From the NCBI GenBank assembly GCA_900545995.1, contig URBM01000006.1, forward strand, positions 1 to 32,823: a DNA stretch of 32,823 nt, given 5' to 3'. Position numbers and translations under genes: made by a program. This DNA is from an uncultured Collinsella sp. GTDB lineage: Bacteria > Actinomycetota > Coriobacteriia > Coriobacteriales > Coriobacteriaceae. Positions 7,219 to 14,838 of the stretch are shown piece by piece. The notes under the pieces are model-generated. The model had not been told where the DNA came from. It made no database searches and saw only the letters and a list, made by a program, of their open reading frames with translations. The first letter of the stretch is position 1. Each line of letters begins with the position of its first letter.

Positions 7219-8075
7219 CCCAAAATCCCCAGGACGCCGAGCACAATACCAGCAGCGAGAATGCCCACAATCTGCCAAATTATTTTGACCTGTTTCTTAT
7301 TGCAAAGACACATGATTCCGAACGCGCAGAGCGGCAAAAGAGCCGGGAATATCCCGTCGAGCGTTTCCTGCAACTTAAACGCGGTGTCGCCGAAGTTAAG
7401 AGCGAGCGGAGTGGTAACTGCAACGGTGGTCGCTACCATTCCACCAACTACCATTAGTCCCACAATCGCCAGGCCGGACGTAACTTTGCGCATTACATCA
7501 GAATCGTTCAGCTTTGAAATCATGCCACTGCCAAGCGAATAACCATACTGAAGCCCAAACCAGCGGATCAGGATCGTTGGGACATTATAAAGAAGCAGGA
7601 ACAGGATTGGGCCGAGCAGACTGCCCGAAAGGCAAAGTCCCGTCACAACGCCCGTCGCAATCATGCGAAGCGTACTGGCGATCAGCGAATCTCCAATACC
7701 GGAAAGCGGAGCCATAAGCGATGCTTTCATGGCGTTAATTGAGGCGGCGTCAAAGTCCTGATTGTTGGCGTTCTCCTCCTCCATGGAGGCCACAATGCCG
7801 GCGACCAGAGGATTAAACGTAACTTGAATATTGTAGAACTCAAGATGACGCTTATATGCCTCGATCCGATCTTCGGGCTTATCGTATAACCGCTTGATTA
7901 CCGGAATCATGTCGTAGCAGAAACCAACGTTCATTTGTCGGTCAAAGCTCCACATGATGTTGAGTGGAAAGCTACGCCAAAATAACGCCTTTAAGTCTTT
8001 CTTGGTTATTCTCTTATCGGTCGATTTATTTGACTCCGGCGAGAGCTCAAGAACATCATTAGAATTCGTTGTCAT
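7215..8075 (-). CDS. PTS mannose/fructose/sorbose family EIID
   Basis: A 286-residue membrane component that works with EIIC to carry a sugar across the membrane. Typical EIID features are KKDLKALFWRSFPLNIMWSFDRQMNVGFCYDMIPVI near the N terminus, then ASMEEENAN and MAPLSGIGDSLIASTLRMI, and C-terminal hydrophobic helices. The open frame reaches 8141, but AAGGAGG six bases before ATG 8075 sets the start; this overlaps the EIIC end by 17 bases, so translation is probably coupled. Its stop shares CTAG (7215-7218) with the convergent regulator stop. Confidence 0.93.
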   Translation of the reverse strand: MTTNSNDVLELSPESNKSTDKRITKKDLKALFWRSFPLNIMWSFDRQMNVGFCYDMIPVIKRLYDKPEDRIEAYKRHLEFYNIQVTFNPLVAGIVASMEEENANNQDFDAASINAMKASLMAPLSGIGDSLIASTLRMIATGVVTGLCLSGSLLGPILFLLLYNVPTILIRWFGLQYGYSLGSGMISKLNDSDVMRKVTSGLAIVGLMVVGGMVATTVAVTTPLALNFGDTAFKLQETLDGIFPALLPLCAFGIMCLCNKKQVKIIWQIVGILAAGIVLGVLGILG

Positions 8076-8835
8076 CGTCAACCTCCTTAGCGACCGCCGC
8101 ACTGGCAGGCATAAAAATGTGAGCCATATTGAGGATCCCAATCAGGATCAGCGAAAACGCCACGATACCGATCGTCGGAATATTTAGATAGGCACTTAGC
8201 AAGAAGCCTCCAAAGAATAGGAAGCTCAGCTCCTTGGTGGACAGGATTGACATAAGCTGCGCAAATCCAAGCGCGGGCAGAATACCCGTTGCGATCGTAA
8301 GCCCATTCGTAAGCCAATCAGGGATGGCGTCAATCAGCGCCTGAACAGCATCATTTCCAACGTAAAAAGCCACGCCGCAAATCAAGCCAAGCGCAATGAT
8401 GTAGAGAATTCCATTGGTCCACATAGCGGCTGCAATCGTTTTGGGGTCGTCCTTTTCGGCACCACGATCAGCCCAGACAGCCATAGGAGGCGTAACAACG
8501 CTATACATAAGGCTGTCAAACATGCCGGCAAGCACCGCAGTGGGCATAGCAATAGTCAGAGCGGTCTCGGGACCCGCACCCATAGTAATCGCAAAGGCTG
8601 TTCCCAAAACTGAACCAACAATTACGTTGGGCGGCACGGCAGCACCAACCTGCCAGACCCCCATAAACGCGAGTTCGAGCTGGAAACCAACAATAACGCC
8701 AGTCGGAATATCACCCAAAAAAATACCGACAATCGCTCCAAGGACAATCGGACGCTCGACCATCGCGGTACCGAGCAAATAATCCGATTGACCTATAGCA
8801 GCAGCAAGACCAACCAGAAAAGCCTGAAGCAGCAT
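8059..8835 (-). CDS. PTS mannose/fructose/sorbose family EIIC
   Basis: A 258-residue polytopic membrane protein forming the sugar channel with EIID. Family patterns include the N-terminal LVGLAAAIGQSDYLLG, ERPIVLGAIVGIFLGDIPTGVIVGFQLELAFMG and the P/G-rich segment VGAAVPPNVIVGSVLGTAFAI. Six or more hydrophobic helices can be seen. It starts 14 bases after the EIIB stop with an AGGA/GAGAG purine-rich SD. The substrate is not predictable at this level; mannose, fructose, sorbose, N-acetylgalactosamine and fructoselysine-type systems all share this fold. Confidence 0.93.
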   Translation of the reverse strand: MLLQAFLVGLAAAIGQSDYLLGTAMVERPIVLGAIVGIFLGDIPTGVIVGFQLELAFMGVWQVGAAVPPNVIVGSVLGTAFAITMGAGPETALTIAMPTAVLAGMFDSLMYSVVTPPMAVWADRGAEKDDPKTIAAAMWTNGILYIIALGLICGVAFYVGNDAVQALIDAIPDWLTNGLTIATGILPALGFAQLMSILSTKELSFLFFGGFLLSAYLNIPTIGIVAFSLILIGILNMAHIFMPASAAVAKEVDDDNEF

Positions 8836-8849
8836 ATTTCTCTCTCTTC

Positions 8850-9326
8850 CTACAAATCAAAACTTGTTACGATGCGTTTTTTCTCACTAGCAACCTGCCT
8901 TACCTCGAACTCGATTCCATCAGCCATGGCTTTCTTAATTTCATTAATATCGGATTGGGAAAGGCGCACAGCAGGGCCAAGCTCCTTTACGCTATCCCCC
9001 AACGGTCGAGCGCCGCCTAAATTCACAGACGTTATTTTTGGACACGCACGCGCAACTTCACAGGCGTCATGTACATTTCCCGTAACAACAATTAGCTCGT
9101 ATTTATCCACCGCGCTTCCGTTAAGGGCCACGATGGAATCTTCTACACTTTTGACAACCAATTTGGCATCAGCGGGTTTTGCAATTCGCAGCGCTTGAAT
9201 TCGCTCTTTGCTTGCGGCGTACTCATCTGAAACCACAAGAATAGCGTTTGCTTTAAGCGCTGGATACCAAGAGAACACGGTCTGCCCATGCACTAACCGG
9301 CTATCGACGCGGCACAGTTTAATCAT
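8850..9326 (-). CDS. PTS mannose/fructose/sorbose family EIIB
   Basis: A 158-residue cytoplasmic phosphotransfer protein. The active-site motif CRVDSRLVHGQTV gives phospho-His13, as in ManX/LevE-type EIIB. It passes phosphate from EIIA to the sugar held by EIIC-EIID. The ATG follows GAAAGGGG by four bases. It is first in the EIIB-EIIC-EIID operon. A matching EIIA (usually a separate gene or an N-terminal fusion) is absent from the operon and the window, so a distant EIIA must supply the phosphate if the system is active. Confidence 0.93.
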   Translation of the reverse strand: MIKLCRVDSRLVHGQTVFSWYPALKANAILVVSDEYAASKERIQALRIAKPADAKLVVKSVEDSIVALNGSAVDKYELIVVTGNVHDACEVARACPKITSVNLGGARPLGDSVKELGPAVRLSQSDINEIKKAMADGIEFEVRQVASEKKRIVTSFDL

Positions 9327-9373
9327 TTTGCCCCTTTCTCGACTTGAACGCAGACAATCATCCTTGACTGCTT

Positions 9374-9407
9374 ATGGCATATTACGTCATATGACGTAAT
9401 ATGCCAT
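9374..9407. promoter_or_regulatory. Perfect 34-bp palindrome, probable PTS operator
   Basis: The arm ATGGCATATTACGTCAT (9374-9390) is followed directly by its exact reverse complement (9391-9407). The centre GTCATATGAC (9386-9395) fits the GT-N-TA-N-AC type of half-sites used by HutC-subfamily GntR proteins. It is 48 bases upstream of the EIIB start and overlaps a candidate promoter, so repression by the nearby regulator is the simplest reading. Confidence 0.7.
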
Positions 9408-9414
9408 TACACAA
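9386..9414 (-). promoter_or_regulatory. Candidate promoter of the PTS operon
   Basis: On the minus strand a -35-like TTGTGT (9414..9409), a 17-base spacer and a -10-like TATGAC (9391..9386). The -10 lies on the centre of the palindrome, so a bound protein would block it. The match to consensus is moderate. Confidence 0.4.
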
Positions 9415-9502
9415 TATCTTGAACGGTTGAATATCACCGCTAAATGGTATTTATCTCTAGAAACAGGGGAAGGTGCAATCCGTCTAGACACAGTGCGTCG
9501 GG

Positions 9503-9571
9503 GGCGGGCTGGGTTTTTATCTTCGCTCCCCTTGCTTCGCAAAGTCGCTCAGCTAAATAACCCAGCCCGCC
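9503..9571. repeat. Intergenic inverted repeat, 13-bp arms
   Basis: GGCGGGCTGGGTT (9503-9515) and AACCCAGCCCGCC (9559-9571) pair perfectly around a 43-base loop. There is no T-run directly after it on the minus strand, so it is less like a simple terminator and more like an extragenic palindrome. No gene is supported here. Confidence 0.6.
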
Positions 9572-9673
9572 GCGGGACACCCTGCGACCTACCGGATATT
9601 GCCATGGCGTACGTTGGCTGATTTGGTTTGGAATGGGAGGTTGACGAGGCTGAAAGTCCCTCCTATATAACGT

Positions 9674-9705
9674 GGGCGCCGTCGTTCGAATGAACGACGG
9701 CGCCC
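9674..9705. terminator. Strong hairpin, possible carAB terminator
   Basis: Perfect 14-bp stem GGGCGCCGTCGTTC / GAACGACGGCGCCC with a 4-base GAAT loop, about 170 bases after the carB stop. The minus-strand tract after it (ACGTTATATA) is only weakly U-rich, so termination is uncertain. It could be a repeat element instead. Confidence 0.5.
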
Positions 9706-9751
9706 GCACTCATTTTCTATTCAGCCCTAGTCATCGCGCAAAGCCCCTTCG

Positions 9752-9892
9752 GCAGCACACGGTGCTATTGAATCACCGCAGGCCGGGGCGGGAGGCGGTC
9801 CTTTCTCTCGGAAAACTTCGCGAAGCCCAGTTTCCGAGAGAAAGTGTCCGGCTGCCGCCCCGGCCGGCCAGGTCAACTACACCGTGTGCTGC
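9752..9892. repeat. 141-bp nested inverted repeat over the carB stop codon
   Basis: Three nested perfect stems face each other: GCAGCACACGGTG (9752-9764) with 9880-9892; GGCCGGGGCGG (9781-9791) with 9855-9865; CTTTCTCTCGGAAA (9801-9814) with 9831-9844. A small palindrome CTTCGCGAAG lies at the tip. The right outer arm encodes the last residues of CarB, so the mRNA 3' end would fold back on the stop codon. It looks like a palindromic mobile-type element or a large terminator; no target-site duplication is evident. Confidence 0.75.
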
Positions 9893-12800
9893 GGCAGGTC
9901 CTGCAGGGCGATGACGTCCATGCCCATGTCGTTGGCGCTGCCGTGGCCCTGCTGGTCCTCGCGCACCGCCTCGATGGCACTCACATACGTGTTGGCGGCA
10001 GACATCGCGGTCACGCAGGTCACGCCGCGGCGCACGGCCTCGGTACGCAGCAGGTAGCCATCGCCACGCGAGCCCGGGCCGTACGGTGTGTTGATGATCA
10101 CTGCAATCTTGCCATCGGCGATGAGGTCGCCGATGTTGGGACGCTCGCCGTCATGCGGGCCGCTGATCTTTTCCACGACCTCGCACGTCACGTTGCCTCC
10201 ACGCAGAACGCGCGCCGTACCCTCGGTAGAGCAGATGTCAAAGCCCAGGTAGCGCAGGATACGCGCGACCGAAAGGATGTGACGCTTGTCGCGGTCGCAC
10301 ACGCTAATGAACACCTTGCCGCAGCTCGGATCGGGCAGCTGGTAGTCAATCGCCAGCTGCGTCTTGGCGTATGCTTCGGGATAGCTCTTGGCGATACCCA
10401 TGACCTCGCCCGTCGACTTCATCTCGGGCCCCAGGATAACGTCGGCTCCCGGGAAACGGCCCCAGGGCATAACGGCTTCCTTCATACAGAACCAGTCCAG
10501 CTGACGCTCGTCACTCGGCAGGCCCAGGCTCGCGATGGAATCGCCCGCCATGATACGCGCCGCGCACTTGGCCAGCGGCACGCCGGTGGCCTTGGAGATG
10601 AACGGCACGGTACGGCTGGCGCGCGGGTTGGCCTCGATCACGTAGACGGTCTCGCCCTTGATGGCATACTGCACGTTGACCAGGCCGCGGACTCCCAGCG
10701 CCATGGCGATACGGCGCGTGGTCTCGCGGAGCTTCGCCTGCAGGCTCTCGCTAAAGCTGAACGGCGGAATGCAGGTCGCGGAGTCACCGGAGTGAATACC
10801 GGCCTCCTCGATATGCTCCAGGATGCCACCGATATATACCTCCTCGCCATCGCACAGGGCGTCGACGTCGGACTCAATCGCACCCTCCAGGAAGCGGTCG
10901 AGATACACCGGGTAGTCGGGGCTAATGCGCGCGGCCTCGGCCATGTAATCGCGCAGATGCTCGGCATCATAGGCGATCATCATGCCGCGGCCGCCCAGCA
11001 CGTAGCTCGGACGCACCAGCAGCGGGTAGCCGATGTGCGCGGCCACGGCCTCGGCCTCCTCAAACGAGGTTGCCTGGCCCGCCGGCGGATACATAATGCC
11101 CAGCTTGTCGAGCAGGGCGGCAAAACGCTCGCGGTCCTCGGCAAAATCGATAGCGTCGGGCTTGGTACCCATGATGTTCACGCCGCTCTCCTCGAGCATG
11201 CGTGCCAGCTTAAGCGGGGTCTGGCCGCCGAGCGTCACCACGACGCCGTCGGGGCGCTCGACATCGATAACGTCCATGACGTCCTCGTAAGTGAGCGGCT
11301 CAAAGTACAGGCGGTCGGACGTGTCGTAGTCAGTCGAAACGGTCTCGGGGTTGCAGTTGACCATGATGGTCTCAAAGCCGCGGGCCGCCAGCGCATAGCT
11401 CGCATGCACGCAGCAGTAGTCAAACTCGATACCCTGGCCAATACGGTTAGGTCCAGCACCCAGAATCATCGCTTTGGGCTTATCTGCCGGCGTGGTCTCG
11501 TCGGGGGCAACGCACTTCTTGGCGACTGGGCTCGTACGGTAGATGTTCTCGTAGGTCTTGTAGTGGTATTCCGTGGCACTCGAGAACTCGGCGGCGCAGG
11601 TGTCGACCGTCTTCATGCTGGGGACCACGCCCAGACCCTTGCGGTAAGCGCGAACAAAGCGCTCGTCCGAGCCGGTCAGTGTGGCAATCTCGGCATCGCT
11701 CGTGCCATACTGCTTGAGCAGACGCATCGCGTCGGCATCAATGTCCTCCACGCGCAGGCCGCGAACGCTCTCCTGGACCTGCACCATATCGTTGATGCGG
11801 TTGAGGTACCACGGATCGATACCGCAGATGGCGTGGATGCGCGCAACATCCCAGCCACGGCGCAGGGCCTCGACCACAAAGAAGATGCGGTGCTCAGTCG
11901 GAGTGCCCACGGCCTGGGCGAGCTCCTCGTCGCTCAGCTTATCGGCGCCCTCCTTGCCACCAGCGCAAATACCCTGATGTCCATCCTCCAGCGAGCGCAT
12001 GGCCTTGCCAAAAGCCTCCTCAAAGGTGCGGCCGATCGCCATGATCTCGCCCACGGCCTTCATGCGCGTGGTGAGCGTGGGGTCGGTGCCCTTGAACTTC
12101 TCAAAGGCAAAGCGCGGCACCTTGACCACGCAGTAGTCGATCGTGGGCTCAAAGCAGGCGGGCGTAGCTTTGGTAATGTCGTTGACGATCTCGTCGAGCG
12201 TGTAGCCCACGGCCAGGCGAGCGGCGGCCTTGGCGATGGGGAAACCCGTGGCCTTGGAGGCCAGCGCGGACGAACGGCTCACGCGCGGGTTCATTTCGAT
12301 GACAATCAGGCGGCCGGTCTGGGGGTTCACGGCAAACTGCACGTTGGATCCGCCGGTCTCGACGCCGATCTTCTCCAAAATGGCGAGCGAGGCGACACGC
12401 ATGCGCTGATACTCAAGGTCGGAGAGGGTCTGCGCCGGCGCCACGGTGATGGAGTCACCGGTATGCACGCCCATGGGGTCGAGGTTCTCGATGGAGCACA
12501 CGATGATGCCGTTGCCAGCGTGGTCGCGCATAACCTCCATCTCGTATTCTTTCCAACCCTCGATGGACTCCTCGACCAGCACCTCGTGAGCGGGCGAGAG
12601 TTCAAGACCCTGGCTCACGATGGAGACGAGCTCCTCGTGAGTATGCGCGATGCCGCCACCGGCGCCGCCGAGAGTAAAGCTCGGGCGCAGCACGCAGGGA
12701 TATCCCACGCGCTCGGCGATAGCCTCGGCGTCTGCCACGCTGTAGGCATAGCCCGAGCGCGCAACCTCCAGGCCAATCTCGGCCATGGCCTCGTTAAAAA

Positions 12801-13191
12801 GCTTACGGTCCTCGCCGCGCTCGATGGCGGCCAGGTCGCAGCCGATCATCTCGACGCCGTACTTGTCGAGCGTACCGTCTTTCGCCAGCTCGACGGCGGC
12901 GTTCAGACCGGTCTGGCCGCCCAGCGTGGGCAGCAGCGCGTCCGGGCGCTCTTTCTTGATCACGCGCTCGATAAACTCGGCGGTGATGGGCTCGACATAG
13001 GTGCGGTCGGCAAGACCCGGATCGGTCATGATGGTCGCCGGGTTGGAGTTGACCAGGATGACCTCAAAGCCATCCTCCTTGAGCACCTTGCAGGCCTGGG
13101 CGCCGGAGTAGTCGAACTCGCAGGCCTGGCCAATAACGATAGGGCCCGAGCCAATGACGAGGATGCGCTTGATGTCAGTACGTTTAGGCAT
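9877..13191 (-). CDS. carB: Carbamoyl-phosphate synthase, large subunit
   Basis: A 1104-residue cytoplasmic subunit making carbamoyl phosphate from bicarbonate, ammonia and two ATP, for pyrimidines and arginine. The order is classic: carboxyphosphate half (about 1-400, opening KRILVIGSGPIVIGQACEFDYSG, with RPSFTLGGAGGG and EMNPRVSRSSALASKATGFP), oligomerisation region, carbamoyl-phosphate half (about 555-940, opening LGAGPNRIGQGIEFDYCCVHA, with RPSYVLGGRGM and EANPRASRTVPFISKATG), then an MGS-like allosteric domain. The longest frame starts at 13329, but ATG 13191 lies one base after the carA stop with GAGGAG eight bases ahead, and the family's N terminus begins there. The final residues are encoded in a palindrome arm. 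Confidence 0.99.
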   Translation of the reverse strand: MPKRTDIKRILVIGSGPIVIGQACEFDYSGAQACKVLKEDGFEVILVNSNPATIMTDPGLADRTYVEPITAEFIERVIKKERPDALLPTLGGQTGLNAAVELAKDGTLDKYGVEMIGCDLAAIERGEDRKLFNEAMAEIGLEVARSGYAYSVADAEAIAERVGYPCVLRPSFTLGGAGGGIAHTHEELVSIVSQGLELSPAHEVLVEESIEGWKEYEMEVMRDHAGNGIIVCSIENLDPMGVHTGDSITVAPAQTLSDLEYQRMRVASLAILEKIGVETGGSNVQFAVNPQTGRLIVIEMNPRVSRSSALASKATGFPIAKAAARLAVGYTLDEIVNDITKATPACFEPTIDYCVVKVPRFAFEKFKGTDPTLTTRMKAVGEIMAIGRTFEEAFGKAMRSLEDGHQGICAGGKEGADKLSDEELAQAVGTPTEHRIFFVVEALRRGWDVARIHAICGIDPWYLNRINDMVQVQESVRGLRVEDIDADAMRLLKQYGTSDAEIATLTGSDERFVRAYRKGLGVVPSMKTVDTCAAEFSSATEYHYKTYENIYRTSPVAKKCVAPDETTPADKPKAMILGAGPNRIGQGIEFDYCCVHASYALAARGFETIMVNCNPETVSTDYDTSDRLYFEPLTYEDVMDVIDVERPDGVVVTLGGQTPLKLARMLEESGVNIMGTKPDAIDFAEDRERFAALLDKLGIMYPPAGQATSFEEAEAVAAHIGYPLLVRPSYVLGGRGMMIAYDAEHLRDYMAEAARISPDYPVYLDRFLEGAIESDVDALCDGEEVYIGGILEHIEEAGIHSGDSATCIPPFSFSESLQAKLRETTRRIAMALGVRGLVNVQYAIKGETVYVIEANPRASRTVPFISKATGVPLAKCAARIMAGDSIASLGLPSDERQLDWFCMKEAVMPWGRFPGADVILGPEMKSTGEVMGIAKSYPEAYAKTQLAIDYQLPDPSCGKVFISVCDRDKRHILSVARILRYLGFDICSTEGTARVLRGGNVTCEVVEKISGPHDGERPNIGDLIADGKIAVIINTPYGPGSRGDGYLLRTEAVRRGVTCVTAMSAANTYVSAIEAVREDQQGHGSANDMGMDVIALQDLPQHTV

Positions 13192-13192
13192 G

Positions 13193-14632
13193 TTAGTTCT
13201 CCTCGGTCTCAGTCGCGGCGGTCTCGGCAAAGCTCCAGCCGGCAAGGCGGTCCTTCGCGGTGTCGATGTCCAGGTAGTTCTCCTCGCCGTCCATGAGTCG
13301 CGTAAAGGCGGTAAAGAGATAGTGGGCATCGGTGGGGCCAGGCGAGGCCTCGGGGTGGTACTGGACCGAGAAGCACGGGGCGTCGAGCAGCTGGATGCCC
13401 TCGGCGGTGCCGTCGTTGAGGTTCACATGTGTTAGGCGAATGCGGCCAAAGCGCTCGTTCATCACGACCGGCGCGATTCCGCAGCGCACCCAGACGCGCA
13501 GATCTCCATCGGCCGCATGCTCGGTCTCGCCGCCGGAAAGCTCGGGGACAAGCTTGCCCAGGCTGGGGAACAGCAGGCCAAAGCCATGGTTTTGCGCGGT
13601 AATCTCCACGCGACGGCTTACCAGGTTCATGACCGGCTGGTTGCCACCGCGGTGACCGAATTTAAGCTTTTCCATCTGGGCGCCGCAGGCCAGGCTGATC
13701 ATCTGATGGCCCAGGCAAATGCCAAAGACCGGCACCTTGCCGATCAGCTGCTGCACCTGCTCGTAGGTCTCCACCACGGCGTCGGGGTCGCCGGGGCCAT
13801 TGGACAAAAAGACGCCGTCGGGATTCATGTCGAGCACCTGCTGGGCGGGCGTATCCCACGGCACGACGGTAAGGTCGCAGCCGGCGCGGACCAGCCCCTC
13901 CAGAATGCCGCGCTTCACACCGCAGTCGTAGGCGACCACTTTGTGACGGGCAGGAGCGGCAGTCGAAAGCGCAAAGTCATGCGTGGCAGGCAGGTCGACG
14001 GCGGCAAACTCGTGAGGCGCGGGGCAACTTACGGTCTTGACCAGGTTCTCGCCTACCAGCGCGGGCGCTGCGGCCAGACGCTCGGCAAGCTCGTCGACAT
14101 CGAAGATCTCGGTCGAGATAATGCCCATCTTGGAGCCGTTGTCGCGCAGGTGGCGCACCAGGGCGCGAGTGTCGACACCCTCGATAGCGACGATGCCGTG
14201 AGCGCGCAGGTACTCCGGCACGCTGACGGCCGAGCGCCAGTTAGAAGGCGTGGCGCACATGTCGCGAACGATCATGCCGCGCATGGCCGGAGCGCTCGCA
14301 GGGCGCACGGCGTCGCCGGGGAAGGCCGACTGGACGTCGGTCTCGTCGATACCGTAGTTGCCGATCTGCGGATAGGTCATGGTTACGATTTGGCCGGCAT
14401 AACTCGGGTCGGTCATGACCTCAAAGTAGCCCTCGAGCGAGGTGTTGAAGCAAACTTCGCCGGTCGCGGTGCCCTCGGCGCCGCATGCACGTCCATAAAA
14501 AATGGTCCCATCCTCAAGATACAGGATGCAGGGACCGCAGGTGCCCTTGCTGGTTTTGGCCAGCATACGCTGGCAAAGCTCGCTGGGCGCGAAGGTGCGG
14601 GCGGCAGCGCCCGCGGTATGGTTGTTCGCCAT
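13193..14632 (-). CDS. carA: Carbamoyl-phosphate synthase, small (glutaminase) subunit
   Basis: A 479-residue class I glutamine amidotransferase that feeds ammonia to CarB. The N-terminal CarA domain has LYLEDGTIFYGRACG, EVCFNTSLEGYFEVMTDPSYAGQIV and PQIGNYG; the GATase domain has FLSNGPGDP, nucleophile Cys in FGICLGHQ, GHRGGNQPV and catalytic His-Glu in YHPEASPGP. It is about 100 residues longer than the roughly 380-residue E. coli protein: an N-terminal extension of about 35, an extra segment between NHGFG and THVNLNDGT, and an acidic C-terminal tail. AAGGAG four bases before ATG 14632 fixes the start. It is co-transcribed with carB. Confidence 0.98.
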   Translation of the reverse strand: MANNHTAGAAARTFAPSELCQRMLAKTSKGTCGPCILYLEDGTIFYGRACGAEGTATGEVCFNTSLEGYFEVMTDPSYAGQIVTMTYPQIGNYGIDETDVQSAFPGDAVRPASAPAMRGMIVRDMCATPSNWRSAVSVPEYLRAHGIVAIEGVDTRALVRHLRDNGSKMGIISTEIFDVDELAERLAAAPALVGENLVKTVSCPAPHEFAAVDLPATHDFALSTAAPARHKVVAYDCGVKRGILEGLVRAGCDLTVVPWDTPAQQVLDMNPDGVFLSNGPGDPDAVVETYEQVQQLIGKVPVFGICLGHQMISLACGAQMEKLKFGHRGGNQPVMNLVSRRVEITAQNHGFGLLFPSLGKLVPELSGGETEHAADGDLRVWVRCGIAPVVMNERFGRIRLTHVNLNDGTAEGIQLLDAPCFSVQYHPEASPGPTDAHYLFTAFTRLMDGEENYLDIDTAKDRLAGWSFAETAATETEEN

Positions 14633-14643
14633 AATTCTCCTTC

Positions 14644-14661
14644 CCGGTCTCACAGGACCGG
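14644..14661 (-). promoter_or_regulatory. Leader hairpin next to the carA SD
   Basis: CCGGTC and GACCGG form a 6-bp stem with a 6-base loop; the hairpin ends one base before AAGGAG (14642..14637) of carA. In the mRNA it would sit against the ribosome site, so translational control is possible. A leftward TACAAT farther upstream (near 14695) is a candidate -10 without a clear -35. I could not match the hairpin to a PyrR-binding consensus. Confidence 0.4.
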
Positions 14662-14790
14662 CTTAAAGGTGTGTAGTTAGGCCTCGCGGTATTGTAACCG
14701 CAAGCATGCCTCATGGCGTTAATTTCATCGAAATGTTTACGAAATGATAATTATGACTTTCTATGCATAATGTTTTTTAATCCCCGTCCC

Positions 14791-14832
14791 AGAAAAATCA
14801 TCCCGCGGGGCTTGTGGCTCACGCGGGATGAT
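14791..14832 (-). terminator. Terminator of the ABC transporter / 14839 operon
   Basis: ATCATCCCGCG (14797-14807) and CGCGGGATGAT (14822-14832) form a perfect 11-bp stem; on the minus strand a TTTTTCT tract follows. It starts seven bases after the stop of the 14839-15804 gene. Confidence 0.88.
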
Positions 14833-14838
14833 GGCGTC

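Noticed and set aside
9844..13296. An uninterrupted rightward open frame of about 1150 codons opposite carB.
   Set aside because: It is an antisense shadow: high-GC codon use in carB removes stops from the opposite frame. It has no SD and low-complexity, His/Ala/Gly-rich content.
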